NCBI RefSeq assembly: GCF_022230885.1
Contig: NZ_JAKGCT010000004.1
Coordinates: forward strand, 930,001-994,000
Direction: 5' to 3'
DNA length: 64,000 nt
Source: Paenalcaligenes niemegkensis
Lineage (GTDB): Bacteria > Pseudomonadota > Gammaproteobacteria > Burkholderiales > Burkholderiaceae_B
Shown one piece after another: positions 63,218 to 64,000 of the stretch. The notes under the pieces are model-generated. The model saw only the letters and a list, made by a program, of their open reading frames with translations. It made no database searches and was not told where the DNA came from. A program made the translations under genes and the position numbers. How positions within the stretch are numbered: position 1 is the first letter of the stretch; each line of letters starts with the position of its first letter.

Positions 63218-63247
63218 ACTATGACGTGTTCATAGTCTTGCTATACT
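63218..63247 (+). promoter_or_regulatory. ompA promoter with overlapping inverted repeat
   Basis: TGCTATACT (63239-63247) is a good extended -10 element about 70 bases before the ompA ATG; no clear -35 is seen. Just upstream is a perfect inverted repeat ACTATGA-N5-TCATAGT (63218-63236), which would cover the -35 position and could be an operator. Confidence 0.5.
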
Positions 63248-63315
63248 GGTTCCGTTAAATAAGCGGCGGGGGTTCGCTGCGGTCAATTAACAGCATCAGC
63301 TCAACGAGGAGAAAC

Positions 63316-63909
63316 ATGAATAAACCCTCCAAAATCGCACTTGCACTCGCCTTTGCGGCAGTCACAGCCACTGGTGCTGTGTCAGCTCAGACTGGCGAAG
63401 TAAACAACTGGCAAAATCCGTTCGGCGACGTATGGAAAAACGGCACGAACGAACTGTGCTGGCGCAATAACTTCTGGACTCCTGCTACCGGTATCGCCGG
63501 TTGTGACGGTGTACCCGTTGCTCAAGCAGAAGCACCAGTCGTTGCTCCAACTACAACTAAAGTCGTTCTGAATGCAGACACTTTCTTTGACTTCGACAAA
63601 GCATCGTTGAAGCCTGAAGGCCGTCAAGTTCTGGACCAAATTGCAGACCAAGTTAACACAGTAGAACTGGAAACTTTGATTGCTACTGGTCACACCGACT
63701 CCGTTGGTGCTGAAGCCTACAACCAGGGTCTTTCTGAGCGTCGCGCTAACTCTGTTAAAGAGTACTTAGTTAGCAAAGGCGTACCTGCTGACCGCATCTA
63801 CACCGAAGGTAAAGGTGAGCTGCAGCCAGTGGCCGACAACCAGACTCGTGAAGGTCGCGCACAAAACCGTCGCGTTGAGATCGAGATCGTTGGCTCACGT
63901 AAGCAATAA
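63316..63909 (+). CDS. ompA: OmpA-family outer membrane protein
   Basis: 197 residues with a clear signal peptide (M-N-K-P-S-K-I-A-L-A-L-A-F-A-A ... V-S-A, cut before Q-T-G). After a short, cysteine-bearing N-terminal part and an A-E-A-P-V-V-A-P linker comes a full OmpA-C peptidoglycan-binding domain with F-F-D-F-D-K-A-S-L, G-H-T-D-S-V-G, N-x-x-L-S-E-R-R-A and G-R-A-Q-N-R-R-V-E-I. As in Bordetella OmpA the N-terminal part is too short for an eight-stranded barrel. GAGGAG before the ATG suggests strong translation. Confidence 0.95.
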   Translation: MNKPSKIALALAFAAVTATGAVSAQTGEVNNWQNPFGDVWKNGTNELCWRNNFWTPATGIAGCDGVPVAQAEAPVVAPTTTKVVLNADTFFDFDKASLKPEGRQVLDQIADQVNTVELETLIATGHTDSVGAEAYNQGLSERRANSVKEYLVSKGVPADRIYTEGKGELQPVADNQTREGRAQNRRVEIEIVGSRKQ

Positions 63910-63946
63910 TACGGGTTCAATCACGTATTAAGCTGAAAGGCTATAC

Positions 63947-63977
63947 AATAAAGGCTCCGCTTGTCGGAGCCTTTATT
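63947..63977 (+). terminator. Terminator of ompA
   Basis: Perfect 13-bp stem AATAAAGGCTCCG / CGGAGCCTTTATT with a 5-base loop, 38 bases after the ompA stop. A- and T-rich ends on both sides make it usable in both directions. Confidence 0.92.
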
Positions 63978-64000
63978 CATTTCTGTGTAGTATTTAGCGC

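Noticed and set aside
1-64000. CRISPR arrays, IS elements, prophage, tRNA or rRNA genes
   Set aside because: No regularly spaced repeats, transposase or integrase genes, or RNA gene signatures were seen on either strand while reading; a dedicated scan was not possible.

Overview
The window looks like an ordinary chromosomal stretch of a betaproteobacterium of the family Alcaligenaceae. The evidence is gene order and protein resemblance: cco cluster beside fnr, paaABCDE-N-G-I-K followed by acpS-nagZ-uvrC-pgsA, orn-M48-rsgA-nudix-rplS, and gyrA-serC-pheA-tyrA-aroA-cmk-rpsA-ihfB-lapA-lapB-hldE-hldD-comEA-cysM, as in Bordetella/Achromobacter. GC is moderate, so a genus such as Advenella or a relative is plausible, but I cannot confirm it. 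No rRNA, tRNA, IS element, prophage or CRISPR array was seen.

Layout. 1-8 kb: end of gdhA, a YhdP-type AsmA-like protein, glnE and queH. 8-11 kb: clpB with a sigma-32-like promoter. 11-18.7 kb: fnr and, on the opposite strand, a full cbb3 oxidase cluster (ccoNOQP, ccoG, a short fixH, a small membrane protein, ccoS) plus a ccoI relative that keeps all membrane helices but lacks every soluble catalytic domain. 18.8-26.4 kb: aceA, queF, an MFS transporter, pgsA, uvrC, nagZ, acpS. 26.5-34.7 kb: aerobic phenylacetate catabolism (paa). 34.7-38.7 kb: orn, an M48 protease, rsgA, a nudix hydrolase, rplS. 39-40.4 kb: a two-gene lipoate-protein ligase and an unknown small gene behind two tandem LexA boxes. 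40.5-48 kb: peroxiredoxin, acyl-CoA dehydrogenase with etfAB, a histone-deacetylase-like hydrolase, mltB, cysM. 48-62.9 kb: the conserved comEA-to-gyrA superoperon, mostly coupled by ATGA/TAATG overlaps, joining LPS heptose synthesis, LPS control, translation, and aromatic amino acid and serine synthesis. 63-64 kb: ompA.

Regulatory theme. TTGAT-N4-ATCAA FNR palindromes stand before ccoN and the ccoI-like gene (both perfect), before fnr itself (one mismatch), and, unexpectedly, before paaA (perfect), suggesting that FNR links micro-oxic respiration with oxygen-dependent phenylacetate degradation.

Data quality. Seventeen genes, many of them essential, are broken by 22 frameshifts in total. In every case adding one base restores the expected protein, and nearly always the base belongs to a homopolymer of 4-7 bases. 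I read these as homopolymer undercalls in the sequence, not as real pseudogenes; such genes are given here as one span of type pseudogene with the shift site stated.
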